DNA from: CAJXJP01 sp964022365
GTDB lineage: Bacteria; Patescibacteriota; Gracilibacteria; BD1-5; UBA6164
DNA length: 64,000 nt
Direction: 5' to 3'
NCBI GenBank assembly: GCA_964022365.1
Contig: CAXHZN010000002.1
Coordinates: 122,157-186,156 of the forward strand
Within the stretch, counting starts at the first letter, position 1, and every line of letters begins with the position of its first letter. Position numbers and translations under genes: made by a program. Positions 50,132 through 61,510 of the stretch are shown piece by piece. The notes under the pieces were generated by a model. That model made no database searches. It saw only the letters and a list, made by a program, of their open reading frames with translations, and had not been told where the DNA came from.

Positions 50132-50863
50132 ATGGAATTAATTATTTTATCATTTTTTGCTTGAATCCTCACAATTTTAGCACCTTGTGTGCTTCCTCTT
50201 TTACCGGTGATTTTGTGAGCTTCAGCATCAGATGCAGAACAAAAATCTCATCCGTATATAATTATAGTATCGTTAGCTCTTTCAATTTTAGTTTTTACAC
50301 TCTTGTTAAAAGCTACAACATATTTTATCGGAACTCCTGAAGAATATTTAAAAATTGCTTCGGGAATAATTATTATATTTTTCTGAATTATAACTTTATA
50401 TCCAAATGTTTGGAAAAAAGTTTCAGGAAAATTTTCGAGTAAAGCAAACGAAAACTTAACTAAATCAGCTAATAAAAAATGACTAAAGGGAAGTATCTTA
50501 GTTGGTATTGCTCTTGGACCAGTTTTTTCAAGTTGTAGTCCAACATATGGATTAATTTTAGCACAAGTTTTACCGGTTAGTTTTTTCGCTTGAGTTACAA
50601 ATCTATTGGCATACATTTTGGGATTATCATTAGTTATGCTTTTAGTTGTTGTGCTCGGTCAAAAATTTATATCAAAAATGAAATGGGCTTCTGATCCAAA
50701 TGGATTATTCAAAAAAATCTTATGAGTATTATTTATACTTATTTGATTAGCAATTGCATTTGGTATCGATAAAGATATAGAAACATATATTTTAGAACAA
50801 GGATATTATGGAGCAGGAAGTTTAGAAGAAAAATTTCTTGATGATATAAATATTCCAAAATAA
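50132..50863 (+). CDS. CcdA/DsbD-type thiol-disulfide transmembrane protein
   Basis: Encodes 243 aa with six TM segments. The two redox cysteines are in place: ILAPCVLPLLPVILG (TM1) and SSCSPTYGLILAQVLP (TM4), the hallmark of the CcdA/DsbD transmembrane family, which carries electrons from cytoplasmic thioredoxin across the membrane. The ORF follows the thioredoxin lipoprotein by one base, so the two form a redox relay. UGA-Gly in FFAGIL, ILGAS, FFGII, KKGLKG, FFAGVT and ILGVLF. Confidence 0.92.
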
Positions 50864-50898
50864 ATTAGCAAAAAGTTGTAATGTACTTTTTTCATAAG

Positions 50899-50934
50899 AA
50901 AAGATAAAAATCATTTGGTTTTTATCTTTTTTTT
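50899..50934 (+). terminator. Rho-independent terminator
   Basis: Stem AAAAGATAAAAA/TTTTTATCTTTT, eight-base loop, T8. Confidence 0.85.
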
Positions 50935-50972
50935 GTATAATTTATTATAAATAATATTTAAATTCTGTATAT

Positions 50973-53900
50973 ATGAAATCTATTTTCCAAAATTCAAGAA
51001 ATAAGAAAATCATGCTGATTATTTGAGCAGTTTTTTGACTAATCCTCATAGTATTAGCAGCCATATTTGGTACTAAATTTTATTGAGAATATCAAAATAC
51101 AAAGAGGCTCGAAAAAATTTCAAATATTTTGGAAAATACAAATGTAGATAGAAATCAATGTGGAAATATTTTTGCTGTTGATTCTGACACATTATTTTTA
51201 GATTCAGAAAAAAATAAATTACTAGAATTTGAAGAAAAAAAATTAGCTTGTCATACAAAATATGATATTGCATATACAAATTTAGATAAATATACTTGTT
51301 TAGATATTATCGCAGAGCCAAAACAAAATTTATATTCAAAATATTTAATTTTAGATAATTTAGCAGAAACTAAAAAATATTGTATTAATAGTTTTTTTCC
51401 TGTAAAAATTTCTCAAGGAAAAGTATTTGATGAATTAAATGGATTTAAATCTCAAATAATTTTTGATTTTGATTATGATTTTTATAAAGATATTTGAGTG
51501 GTAAATGGTGAAAATTTTATTGAAAATAGAGTCGAAGCAAAAAAATTATTTCTCCAAATTTTAGAAACGTCACAAAATATTTCTGTTACATCAGACGACA
51601 TAACTTTATATTCAAAAAGAGCTATTGTATCTTTAGATTTATTACCAGAGCAAACATATAGCTTTAATGTCAAAACTCTAGATATTCAAGAAAATGCATT
51701 AAAGAATAATAATTTATATTATTCAGGAGAAACAAAAATAAAACCAACAGATAATCCAAATATTCAAAATAATCTTGCTGAAAAATTTCCGGCTTTATCA
51801 AGAGAAATATTTGAAATCACACTTCCTGAAAATAAATTTTTAGGACTTATTATAAAAAATCCAGTGAGTTTATATCCTGATACAAATCAACCAGTATTTA
51901 AATTGATGGATTATAATTCTGGAAAGCAAAATATTTCTGCAAAAATTTGTCGTGTACCAAATGAAGTCTATGCAAAAATAGAAATTATGGACGAACAAAA
52001 AAATAATTTATTTTTCCAAAAAGGTATCGATGATCTAAAAACGCTTGATTGTTATACAAAAGAAATTTCTATAGAAAATAAATCTGATGATATTTTACAT
52101 GTTCAAGAATTTAATTTTGCTCAACAAATAGGTGAAATTGCAAGAAGTGGACTATATTATGTAACGTTTGAAAATCCTGAAAATAGATTTTTTAACCAAA
52201 GATACCAAAGACCATTATTTTTTGGGATTGTAGATTCTCATATTACCATGAAAATTTCTAAAAATGGAGAAGCATTTTTCTTTGTAAATGATCTAAAATG
52301 AAATCCTCTGGCAGAACAAAATATTCGTATTTGAGTAAATAATTTCGAAGCATATTGAGAAACCAAAAATTGGAATAATCAAAATCCAACGCTTACTTCT
52401 CCACTAGAAGTTGATATTTTTGCTCCAGCACAATTATTATGAGAAACAAATCAAGATGGTGTATTACAAGTAAATTTAAATGATTTTATTCAAGATGGAT
52501 ACCAAAAAACATTTTGAGATTGGTATAGTGAAAATTATAAATGAAAATTTGATTCATTTATGGTGACTTCTTCGTCTGAAACAAATTTGAGTTATTCGAA
52601 TTCTCGTTTCAACAGTGGGATTGCACCTTGGAATTTTGGATACTCAATTGACCAATGATATTATTTTAATGGAAATTCTGATGAAAATGAAATAAAACTT
52701 TCACAAAATACTCAAAAAGATAGATCATTTTATGCACATATTTTTCCAGAAAGAAGATTGTATTTACCTGGAGAAACTACTTTTATTAAAGCAATTTTAA
52801 GAAAAACATCAGATCTATCTATTCCAGAAGATACTCAAGCGACCATTAAAATATTTAATTATAAAAATGAAGAAATTTATTCAACTTGAGCTGTTTTAGA
52901 TGAATTTTGATCAGCAAGCATTTCATATGATTTTTCACAAAATGCAGATTTATGAAGCTATAGAGCAAAGGTCTATGTTGATGATGAATATATCGCAGAA
53001 ACAGGAATGAGTGTGGAAGTATTTCAAAAACCAAAATTTAAAAATGATGTAATGCTGGAAACTATTTGATTAGATGAAGGTTTTATAGAAGTCACAGATA
53101 TCCAAAAAGAAAATATTTCTGGATGGGTTTCAGAAAAATATTTTGGAAATTTTCAAATAAAAGCAAAAGTATTATCTCAATACTATAATGGTAGAATGCT
53201 GCAAAACGCAAACTTTAGCTATAAAATATATAAACAAGATTATTATCCAAATAGTTATTGGAGTGATTGTTATTATGGATGTTATTGGGAACCAAATAAA
53301 GAGTTTTATACGCAGTGAACGGGAAGTTTAAATATCGATGGACAAGCAGAATTTCTCGTGGATGTAGATTTTGATTCTCGTTATACAGATTATAAATATA
53401 TCGTTGAAGTTTCTGTGGAAGACACAAATGGAGATATCATTTCGGGGACAAATTCTATTTTAGATAAAAAAAAAAAAAAATATAATTGGGATTCTCGTTT
53501 CGTTTTTTCTTCAGATACAAAATTTGTAGAATCTGGTGAATCAATTCAATTACAATGATGATTAAATGCAGGAAAATGGTCAAAATCATATGACGATACT
53601 GGATTACTTATTGTAAAGAAAAAAGATTATTGAGTTGAATATAGAGAAGATATTCGTTGAAAAATTCCGAAAAATATAGTTCATGAAAAGATAGTAGATA
53701 TAATTTCTATCAATGATTCTAATTTTAAGAAAACAAAAGATGGTACATTAACACTCGATTATAAATTAAAAGAAACGGGAGAATATATTTTTGAATATTG
53801 AATGGTAGGCTTAGAATATCCACTTTCACAAATATTTGATACAGCTGAAGATAGACAAGAAATCTTAGAAGATATTTCAAAGAAATTTATTTCTGAAAAA

Positions 53901-56762
53901 TCTGAAGAAATTATTTATAATTATAATTCTCAAGATATTATTATTCCTTTAGAAGATTTTATTATTGGAAATAATAATTATTTTTCTGCAGTTGTATATT
54001 GAGATTCATCAGCAAAAAACCCAGAATTTCATGACAACAAACTTCAAGTTATGTCAGAAAAAGTAAGTTATAAACCTTGAGAAACAGCTAAAATTTTAGT
54101 GAGACTTCCATTTGAAAATTCAAAAATTCTATGGACTATTGAAAAGCAAGGAGTCGTTGAACATGAATATATCGATGTGCCATGAAATATCTTTTTCAAA
54201 GAAATTGTTGTGGATGAAACATTTGAGCCAAACGCGTATATTTGAGTTATGATGGTAGATACTCGTGAAAATGTAGCACCGGAATATAAAGTTGGTTATA
54301 CAGAAATAGTGGTTGATAAAAGCGAAAAAGTATCAAATATTTCTATACAAACGAATAAACAAAATTATATTCCAAGAGAAAATGTAGAAATAAATTTAGA
54401 AGTTCGTGATAAAAATAATAACCCTAAAAAATCGCAAATTACACTGATGGTGGTGGACGATTCGTTGATTAGTTTACTCGGAAACATAGATGTAAATATT
54501 TTAGAAAAAATTTATAAAAAACTTCCATTTCAAATTCAAACTCAACTTTCAAGTGTAGCTATGATTCAGAATTTTTACTTTTCGAGAAAATGAATCGTTG
54601 GATGAAGTTGATTAGGAAGTTTTAAAGGATGAGATTCAGCTGTTTCGACAAGAAATATATTTAAAAATACAGCATTTTATGATGCAAATATTGTGACAGA
54701 TGAAAATGGGAAAGCACAAGTAAATTTTGAGCTTCCAGATAATATTACTAATTTCCGTATTATTGCATTATCTCAATCAAAAGATAATTATTTTGGAAAT
54801 TCTCAAGAATTTATTTCTGTAAGAAAAAATATTCTCATCGAAGAAAAAATGCCTCTTATTTCTAGAACAAAAGATGAAATTGTAGTAGGAGCAAATATTT
54901 TTAATCTTACTGAAAATAGTCAAACTTTAGATGTAGTATTTGAAGCTCAAGGGGTAGAAATCCAAAATCAATCACAAAAAATAGAGTTAGAAAAAAATGG
55001 AAAACAATTTGTAACTTGGAGGATTAAAAATATTTCTAATCCACAAAATATAGATTATTCTATTACAGCTCAATGAAAAAATATTGTCATGAGTGATAAA
55101 ATAGAAAAATCAATACCTGTATATTCTTCACCAGTACTTTATTCTCGTGAAAGAAAAACTACGGTTGTAGCTGCAGGATGAATTTATGAAGATGAATTTG
55201 AACTTCCTAAAAATATTGATAAACAAAATTCTTTTGTAGAATTAGTATTTTCAAATAATAGATTGTATGGATTAGAAAAATCACTTCAAACATTGCTTAT
55301 ATATCCTTATGGTTGTATCGAACAAACTGTCTCAAGTACCTATCCAAATGCAGTAGCAAAGAAATTAAATTCTCTGCTTTCTGGAGATTTAGATACGGCT
55401 ACTATTGATAAAAATATTTCATCTGGTTTAGAAAGAATATTTTCTATGCAAAATGCGGATGGATGATTTAGTTATTGGCATGGAGATAATGAGTCAAATC
55501 TCACGATTACTCCATATGTGCTTCGTAGTTTGCTAGATATGAGAGATTTATGAGTCGAAATAGAACAATATAAAATAGATGATATTATAGAATATATTTC
55601 TCAAAATTTAGAAAATGTTAAAGATAATACACAAAAAGCAGAAGTACTTTGGGCATTAGCACAAGCTGGAAAATATGTGAATATCGATATTGATACTTCT
55701 AAATTTAACAGACATGAATTAATTGCATATTCATACGCATTATATCATGTAGATTTTGAAAAATATGAAGAAAAAATCTCTAATAACATTATGAAAATTG
55801 AATCTATGTTGGAAAATGATTCTTCAAAATATTACTGGAATAGAATTACTGACAAAGCCTTATTTACTCAACTAATTATTGATGTAGATTTTGATGAAAC
55901 AGTGATCGAAAATAAAATTGCTGACTTATATGATTATGATTTTGAAAGTTTTTATTATTCTACCAATACAAAAAATGCAGCATTTACTGCTTTTGCAAAA
56001 TATATAGAATATACATGAACTCAAAAATCAAATTCATTTGGTTTCTCACTTGGAAAAATTCAAAATAGAGGAGAAGTTTTTTCTGAATCATGAGATAAAC
56101 AAGCTGTAATTACAAAAAAATATACTCTAGAAGAAATGCTCTATGACGATTGAGAAATTGATCTCAAAGTAGCAAATCTAAGATGAGATAAAATGTATGT
56201 AGATTTTGTGTTTCATAAAGTTCCAAAAAATAAAGAAGATATTCCAGCATATAGTAATGATATGGAAATTTCTAGAACACATTTCTTGGTCAATGATGAA
56301 ACAAAACTTGGTTCATGCAGTCAAAAATATTATTTTTTCAATGAGAAAAAAACTGATTGTTCAGGAGTGTTTAGTGAAATTACAGATGGAAAATATCAAA
56401 AAGATAAAATTTATAAATCTGAAATTCGTGTACAACTTCCTAAAGATAAACGTTATAGCGATCTTGTAGTTGAAGAATTTTTAGCAAGTGGTTTTGAAAT
56501 TATTCAATCAAATTTTAAAACTCAAAGTGTCGCAGTAGGACAAGCGGATAAAAATAATTCTTGGGTTTGGAGTTATACACAAAATTTACCTGGTCGTGCC
56601 ATGGCACATGCAAAATATGTGTATGATGATGAGTTAGTGTATGAATTTTATTTCAGACCAAAATATCAATGAAATTTCACACTTCCTCCAGTAACTGGAT
56701 ATCTCATGTATCAACCAGAAATTAGAGCACATAGTAAATTTAGTAATGTAGAAGTAAAATAA
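50973..56762 (+). CDS. Bacterial alpha-2-macroglobulin (protease trap)
   Basis: Encodes 1929 aa, normal for the bacterial alpha-2-macroglobulin family. N-terminal membrane anchor (about 12-35: KKIMLIIGAVFGLILIVLAAIFG). Macroglobulin domains follow; recognisable blocks are YAHIFPERRLYLPGETTFIKAILRK (about 588-612), DENGKAQVNFELPDNITNFRIIALSQSKDNYFG (A2M domain, about 1240) and the thioester site YPYGCIEQTVSSTYPNA with Cys about 1448 and Gln 1451. It traps and covalently binds attacking proteases in the periplasm or at the surface. The stop overlaps the start of the PBP1C gene (TAATG), the classic A2M-pbpC pairing. A 15-A run at 53466-53480 keeps the frame. Confidence 0.95.
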
Positions 56763-58588
56763 TGAAGAAAAAAATATTTTTATTTCTTGGAATATCAGCA
56801 GTAAGTTTTATATCTTACTGCTTTTTTCCCATAGTAATTTTTGATGAAAATAATTCAAATCAGCCGGGTAGAGTATTAGTAGAAGATAGAAACGGAGAAA
56901 TAATAATAGATAAACCAAATAAATTTTGATATAAAAATTCATCAAAAATAAATTTAAATTCTGATTTTGTAAAAAATCTAATTACGATTGAAGATAAAAA
57001 TTTTTATTCTCATTTTTGAGTTGATATTTTTTCTAAACTTTGAGCTCTAAAAAATAATATTTCCTCATTTCGTATTGTTTCTGGTTGAAGTACTATTACA
57101 GAACAAATGATAAAAAATAAATATTTTTTAGAAAATAAAAGAACCTATTTACAAAAAGCCAGAGAAGCATTTCTCGCACTGAGTTTTTCTGCATATTATT
57201 CAAAAGACGAAATACTAGAAGAATATTTACAAAATATTTATTTATGAAAAAATAATTACTGAGTTTCAGCAGCAATTGAAGTATATTTTCAAAAAGAAAA
57301 TTTAGCAGCTTTGAGCAATCAAGAACAAGTACTTTTACTCTCATTGGTAAAATATCCAGGAATAGAAAATACTTCAGAATTATTTTTTCAAAATTATTTT
57401 GAAAAAATAAAACAAAAATTATGATTTAATTTTGAAAATAAAATATATTTATTACCGAAAAAACAAAGTATCAATATTTTACCATGGTGAGAAAATCATC
57501 CTACCATTGATGCAAAATTACAAAAATTTACCAAAAATATTATTCATACTACTTTGCAGCAACTTGCAGATAAAAATGTTACAAATGCAGCTGTGTATGC
57601 TATAAATCCTAAAAATTGAGAAACTCTTATTTATCAAGCGAGTCGAGATTTTAACTCAAAAAATATCGATGGAGAAGTCGACGTGATTAAGTCTCAAAGA
57701 CAAATGTGAAGCACACTTAAACCTTTTTTATATGCACTTGCTTTAGAAAATTGAGCTGGAATCGAAAGTTTTTTAGTTGATCTAGATACACAATATGAAT
57801 CGTTTCAATCAGATAAATCTTATACTTCGAGTAATTATAATTTAAAAAATTATGGTTTAGTTCGTCTCAAAAAAGCACTCTGAAATAGTTTAAATAATGC
57901 TTCCGTGCGACTGGTTCAACATGTATGATTACAAGAATCTTTTGAGTGGTATGAAAAATTATGATTTAATTTTGAATATCAAGCAGAGCATTATGGATAT
58001 TGATTTGTTTTATGAAGCCCAAGTCTGAGTCTAAAATCTCTGGTTGAAAATTATGTAAAATTAATTCCAAACTGAGAAATAAATAATATTTCTGAAGAAA
58101 CGAAATTTTTATTATATGATATTTTGTCTGATCCAGATAATAGAGATTTGAGTTTTTGAGTAAATTCTATTCTCAATACTTCTGTGCCAATGGCTGTGAA
58201 AACTGGGACGAGTTCAAATTTTCGTGACAATGTTGTGATTTCATATCACCCAGATTTAGTTATCTGAGTTTGGGTAGGGAATAATGATAATTCACAAATG
58301 ATATGAGTAACTGGAATAACATGAGCTGGATATATTTGGCATCAGATTGCAGAAAAATCAATCGAATTATGATATATTAGAAATGCCAAAATAAGTACTC
58401 CACAAAATATTTCTCAAGCAAATTATTGTTTAGATACAAAATGTTTTAGAAAAGAAAATATTTATGTTGATACAACAAAAATAAATGAATATTTTTCTGC
58501 TATTGCGGACGATATTTATGACTCGAGAGATATTTTTATTCATACTTCTCAAGAAGAAAAAAATCTATTAGAAGATATGTGATTTTAA
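56762..58588 (+). CDS. pbpC: Penicillin-binding protein 1C-like glycosyltransferase/transpeptidase
   Basis: Encodes 608 aa. Signal anchor about residues 5-25. Glycosyltransferase family 51: LITIEDKNFYSHFGVD (catalytic Glu about 80), SGGSTITEQMIKNKYF, YSKDEILEEYLQNIYLGKNNYGVSAAIEVYF. Transpeptidase: GSTLKPFLYALALE (Ser317, SxxK), NSLNNASVRL (SxN), and KTGTSSNFRDNVV (KTG, Lys480). The usual C-terminal BiPBP_C domain of PBP1C is replaced by a short tail, so it is smaller than E. coli PbpC. Builds and cross-links peptidoglycan, and by its overlap with the A2M gene is thought to repair the wall at sites of protease attack. Confidence 0.93.
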
Positions 58589-58625
58589 AAAAAAGAAATA
58601 ATTCTTCACGAATTATTTCTTTTTT
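58588..58625. terminator. Bidirectional terminator
   Basis: Stem AAAAAGAAATAATTC/GAATTATTTCTTTTT with a five-base loop, between convergent pbpC and the DKNYY-like gene. Confidence 0.88.
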
Positions 58626-59574
58626 AGTAGATTCAATTTTGTTCTTTCCAGATTTCTTCTTGGTATTCTTTTTGAAGTTTTTTATAAAAAGGAACCTGTA
58701 TAGGGGTATCTAATATAACTCTTTGTTGAATTCATGGCGTATAAATTTCAGATATTAAAAATGCTTTTGTTCAGTCTGAAATATATTGACCGTTTTGATA
58801 AAAAAATCAATAAATTTTATTTGATTTTAGTCATAAAATATTAAAATCTTTATCATAAACATTATTTTTATCTTGAGTATAAGGTCATCAATGACTGATT
58901 CATCATAAAGTATCTAAATCAATATATGTTTTAACTTCTCATTTATATATAAGGTTTTGTCAATCTGTATATATTTCTGACCATTCAGAGAGAGGTTTAA
59001 AATTTTCTATATTTATTCATTTTAATTCATGAATTTGAATATCATTATTTTTAATGCTAAAATAAAATAATTTTCCTTGATTCTTAATATATTTATTGTG
59101 GTAATTACTGAAATCTATGTTTATATTATCTAGTTCAGGGATTTTTTTAAAATCTAGTTTTTGTATATTTTTATTAACATATCATATATATACATTTTCG
59201 TTATCAGTATAAAATATTGAATATAATTTTTTAAAAGTATAAGAATTAATATTTTTTACTTTATTTCTTATACTATAATATACTTTAAAATTAGAAATAT
59301 TTTGATGTAGAATATATATGTTATTTTTATCTTTTGCTAAGGTTTTTCATTGCATTTTTTCTCAAATAATAAATTCACCTGTTCATAGTATTTTGAAACT
59401 ATTAATATCTAAATCTTTTTCACATGAGATATTTATTTCTGATTTTTCATAGGGAATTTTAACATATTCTTTTTCATTACAAAATTTCATAGGAAATAAT
59501 ACCATATTTATTTTCCATAAAATTCATAATATTATAAGAATTGGAAATATTGAGAATATATATTTTTTTTTCAT
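58624..59574 (-). CDS. DKNYY-like membrane-anchored or secreted protein
   Basis: Encodes 316 aa with an N-terminal hydrophobic segment (MKKKYIFSIFPILIILGILW). Later repeats follow the pattern AKDKNNIYIL...FKVYY, TDNENVYIGYVN, NQGKLFYF, YTDGQNLIYKG, TQDKNNVYDKDFNILG, which is the D(K/N)NxVY signature of the DKNYY family (PF13644), a repeat domain of unknown function on bacterial surfaces. No catalytic residues are recognisable. Around ten UGA-Gly, several in pairs (DTLGGISHGG). Convergent with pbpC. Confidence 0.75.
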
Positions 59575-59791
59575 ATTTATTAATTTTTAAACAAAATAAA
59601 GAGCAGGAATATCAATTTTTACTATATTAATAATTTATTTTTTTATTACAATTTTTCTATATAAAAATATACTGTTTGATATATAGAATAAATATTTATA
59701 TAAGAATTTAATCAAAATAATTTTTTCTTGATAAATTTAAAAAATGCTTAGAATAGTGGGGAACTTTACATTTTTTATTATTTATTTTAAA
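59575..59791. other. AT-rich intergenic region before sufS
   Basis: No coding pattern; A/T runs only. A TATAGAATAAATATTTATAT stretch near 59680-59700 may hold the promoters for the divergent genes, but no convincing -35/-10 pair was found. Confidence 0.4.
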
Positions 59792-60991
59792 ATGACAAAT
59801 TTTAAAGGGGATTTTCCTATTTTTTCAAATAATTCAGATTTAATATTTTTTGATTCAACTGCGACAAGTCAAAAACCAAAAATGGTGATTGACGGGATTA
59901 CAGATTTTTTATCGAACAATTATTCAAATATTCACAGAGGGATGTACGATATCGCGCAAAATGCAGAAACTTTGTATAAACAATCAAAAGTCAAAACAGC
60001 TGAAGTGTTAAACGCAGATTCTTTTAAAGAAGTGATTTATACGTTTAATTCTACCTATGCACTTAATTTATTAGCTCAAACATTGAGAAAAAATAATAAA
60101 TTACAAAAAGGTGATACCGTATTAGTTTCGATTGTAGAGCATCACGCGAATGTGGTTCCTTGGTTAATTTTAAAAGAAGAAATCGGGATAAACGTTGAAT
60201 ATGTACAAGTTGATGAAAATTTTGATATAGATTTTGAAGATTTTGAAAAAAAATATGATGATTGCGTAAAAGTAATTTCATTTACACATGTTTCAAATGT
60301 AACGGGACAAGTTTTTGATTTACAAAAAATTTGAGAATTAAAAAGAAAAGATACGTTATTTGTAGTTGATGCATCTCAAAGTGTTCCGCATATGAAAGTT
60401 GATGTAAAAGCTATTTGATGTGATTTCTTATTTTTCACAGGACATAAAGTTTTTGCTGATTCTGGAATCGGTGTTTTATGGGGAAAATTAGAGCTATTAG
60501 AAGAAATGGAATGTGCTTTTTCAGGTGGATGAGCTATTTCAGAAGTAAACTTTGATTCGTATAGATCTTGTGGACTTCCAGATAAATATGAACCTGGAAC
60601 ACCAAACGTTACAGGAGCTGTGAGTTTGCTTAAAGCATTTGAATACATAGATTCAATTTGAGGATATGAAAAAATAGAGCAAATCGAACACGATTTAGTA
60701 GAATATTTTTTACAAAAATCTGAAAAATTTCCTCAATTTAAAATAATTGGTTCAACATCTGTAAAAAATAGAGTTTCAGTATTTGGATTTGTAATTGATG
60801 GAATTCATTCTCATGATATTGCAGAAATAATGGCAGAAAAAAATATTGCTGTTCGCTCTGGAAAACATTGTGCACATCCATTATTTAAAACCTACGGTCA
60901 CGCTCATTCAGTTAGAGCAAGTTTGTATATTTACAATACAAAAGAAGAAATTGATACATTTTTTGATGTAATTAAAGAAATTATAAAATAA
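59792..60991 (+). CDS. sufS: Cysteine desulfurase, SufS-type
   Basis: Encodes 399 aa, class II cysteine desulfurase that takes sulfur from cysteine for Fe-S cluster assembly. Motifs: FPIFSNNSDLIFFDSTATSQKPKMVID opening, NIHRGMYDIAQNAE, VSIVEHHANVVPW (PLP-stacking His), VSNVTGQVFDL, VVDASQSVPH, FTGHKVFADSG (PLP Lys, about 224), PDKYEPGTPNV, and RSGKHCAHPLF with the active-site Cys (about 360). Start at ATG 59792 matches the family; an in-frame ATG at 59744 would add 16 hydrophobic residues with no parallel. No suf partners are in the window. Ends at a terminator. Confidence 0.93.
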
Positions 60992-61020
60992 AAAAATCTT
61001 ATTATTAATAAGATTTTTTT
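60991..61020 (+). terminator. Rho-independent terminator of sufS
   Basis: Stem AAAAAATCTTATT/AATAAGATTTTTT with a three-base loop. Confidence 0.88.
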
Positions 61021-61107
61021 ATTTTATATAGAGTATTTTTTTGACAAATAATAAAATATTGATATAAATATTTTGTTACTCAAAAAAAAGGATGAAATGA
61101 TTATGTT

Positions 61108-61407
61108 ATGAGTTTTTCTATACCAGATGAAATAACACCTAATTTATCAAAAAAACCTGCTATAGGTTGGAATGGTATTGACCCAATAGATGCTTATCTA
61201 TCAGGGAGTTTATACCTTTTAAATTTAAATCAAGAAGAGGTAACTAAAATATATAATCAATATGTAGATTCAAATGAAATTTTTATACCACAAGGAATAA
61301 AAGATAATTTGAATAGAGTTCGTACGAAGAGCTATGATTATTGTGCAAAAAGTGCTTTTGTAGAGTCAATAAAACAAGGCCTTAAGGGGCGAGGTTTTGA
61401 CTTATAA
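61108..61407 (+). CDS. Hypothetical small soluble protein
   Basis: Encodes 99 aa (MSFSIPDEITPNLSKKPAIG, WNGIDPIDAYLSGSLYLLNL, ... AKSAFVESIKQGLKGRGFDL). No signal peptide, no family recognised. No UGA among its seven glycines. AAAGGA lies about 15 bases upstream, far for a Shine-Dalgarno. Possibly acquired, but evidence is weaker than for the other foreign-looking genes. Monocistronic, between two terminators. Confidence 0.6.
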   Translation: MSFSIPDEITPNLSKKPAIGWNGIDPIDAYLSGSLYLLNLNQEEVTKIYNQYVDSNEIFIPQGIKDNLNRVRTKSYDYCAKSAFVESIKQGLKGRGFDL

Positions 61408-61412
61408 TTATA

Positions 61413-61445
61413 AAAAAAAACCAGCAATTTTGCTGGTTTTTTATT
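61413..61445 (+). terminator. Rho-independent terminator
   Basis: Stem AAAACCAGCA/TGCTGGTTTT, ATTT loop, T run. Confidence 0.88.
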
Positions 61446-61510
61446 TGCTTTATTTTTAAAATATTTTATAAATAAATTATAGGGAGGCTATTTTTTCAGA
61501 TTTAAATTTT

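Noticed and set aside
59744..59791. Upstream ATG extending SufS by 16 residues
   Set aside because: The extra residues are hydrophobic and have no counterpart in the family; the ATG at 59792 gives the normal opening.
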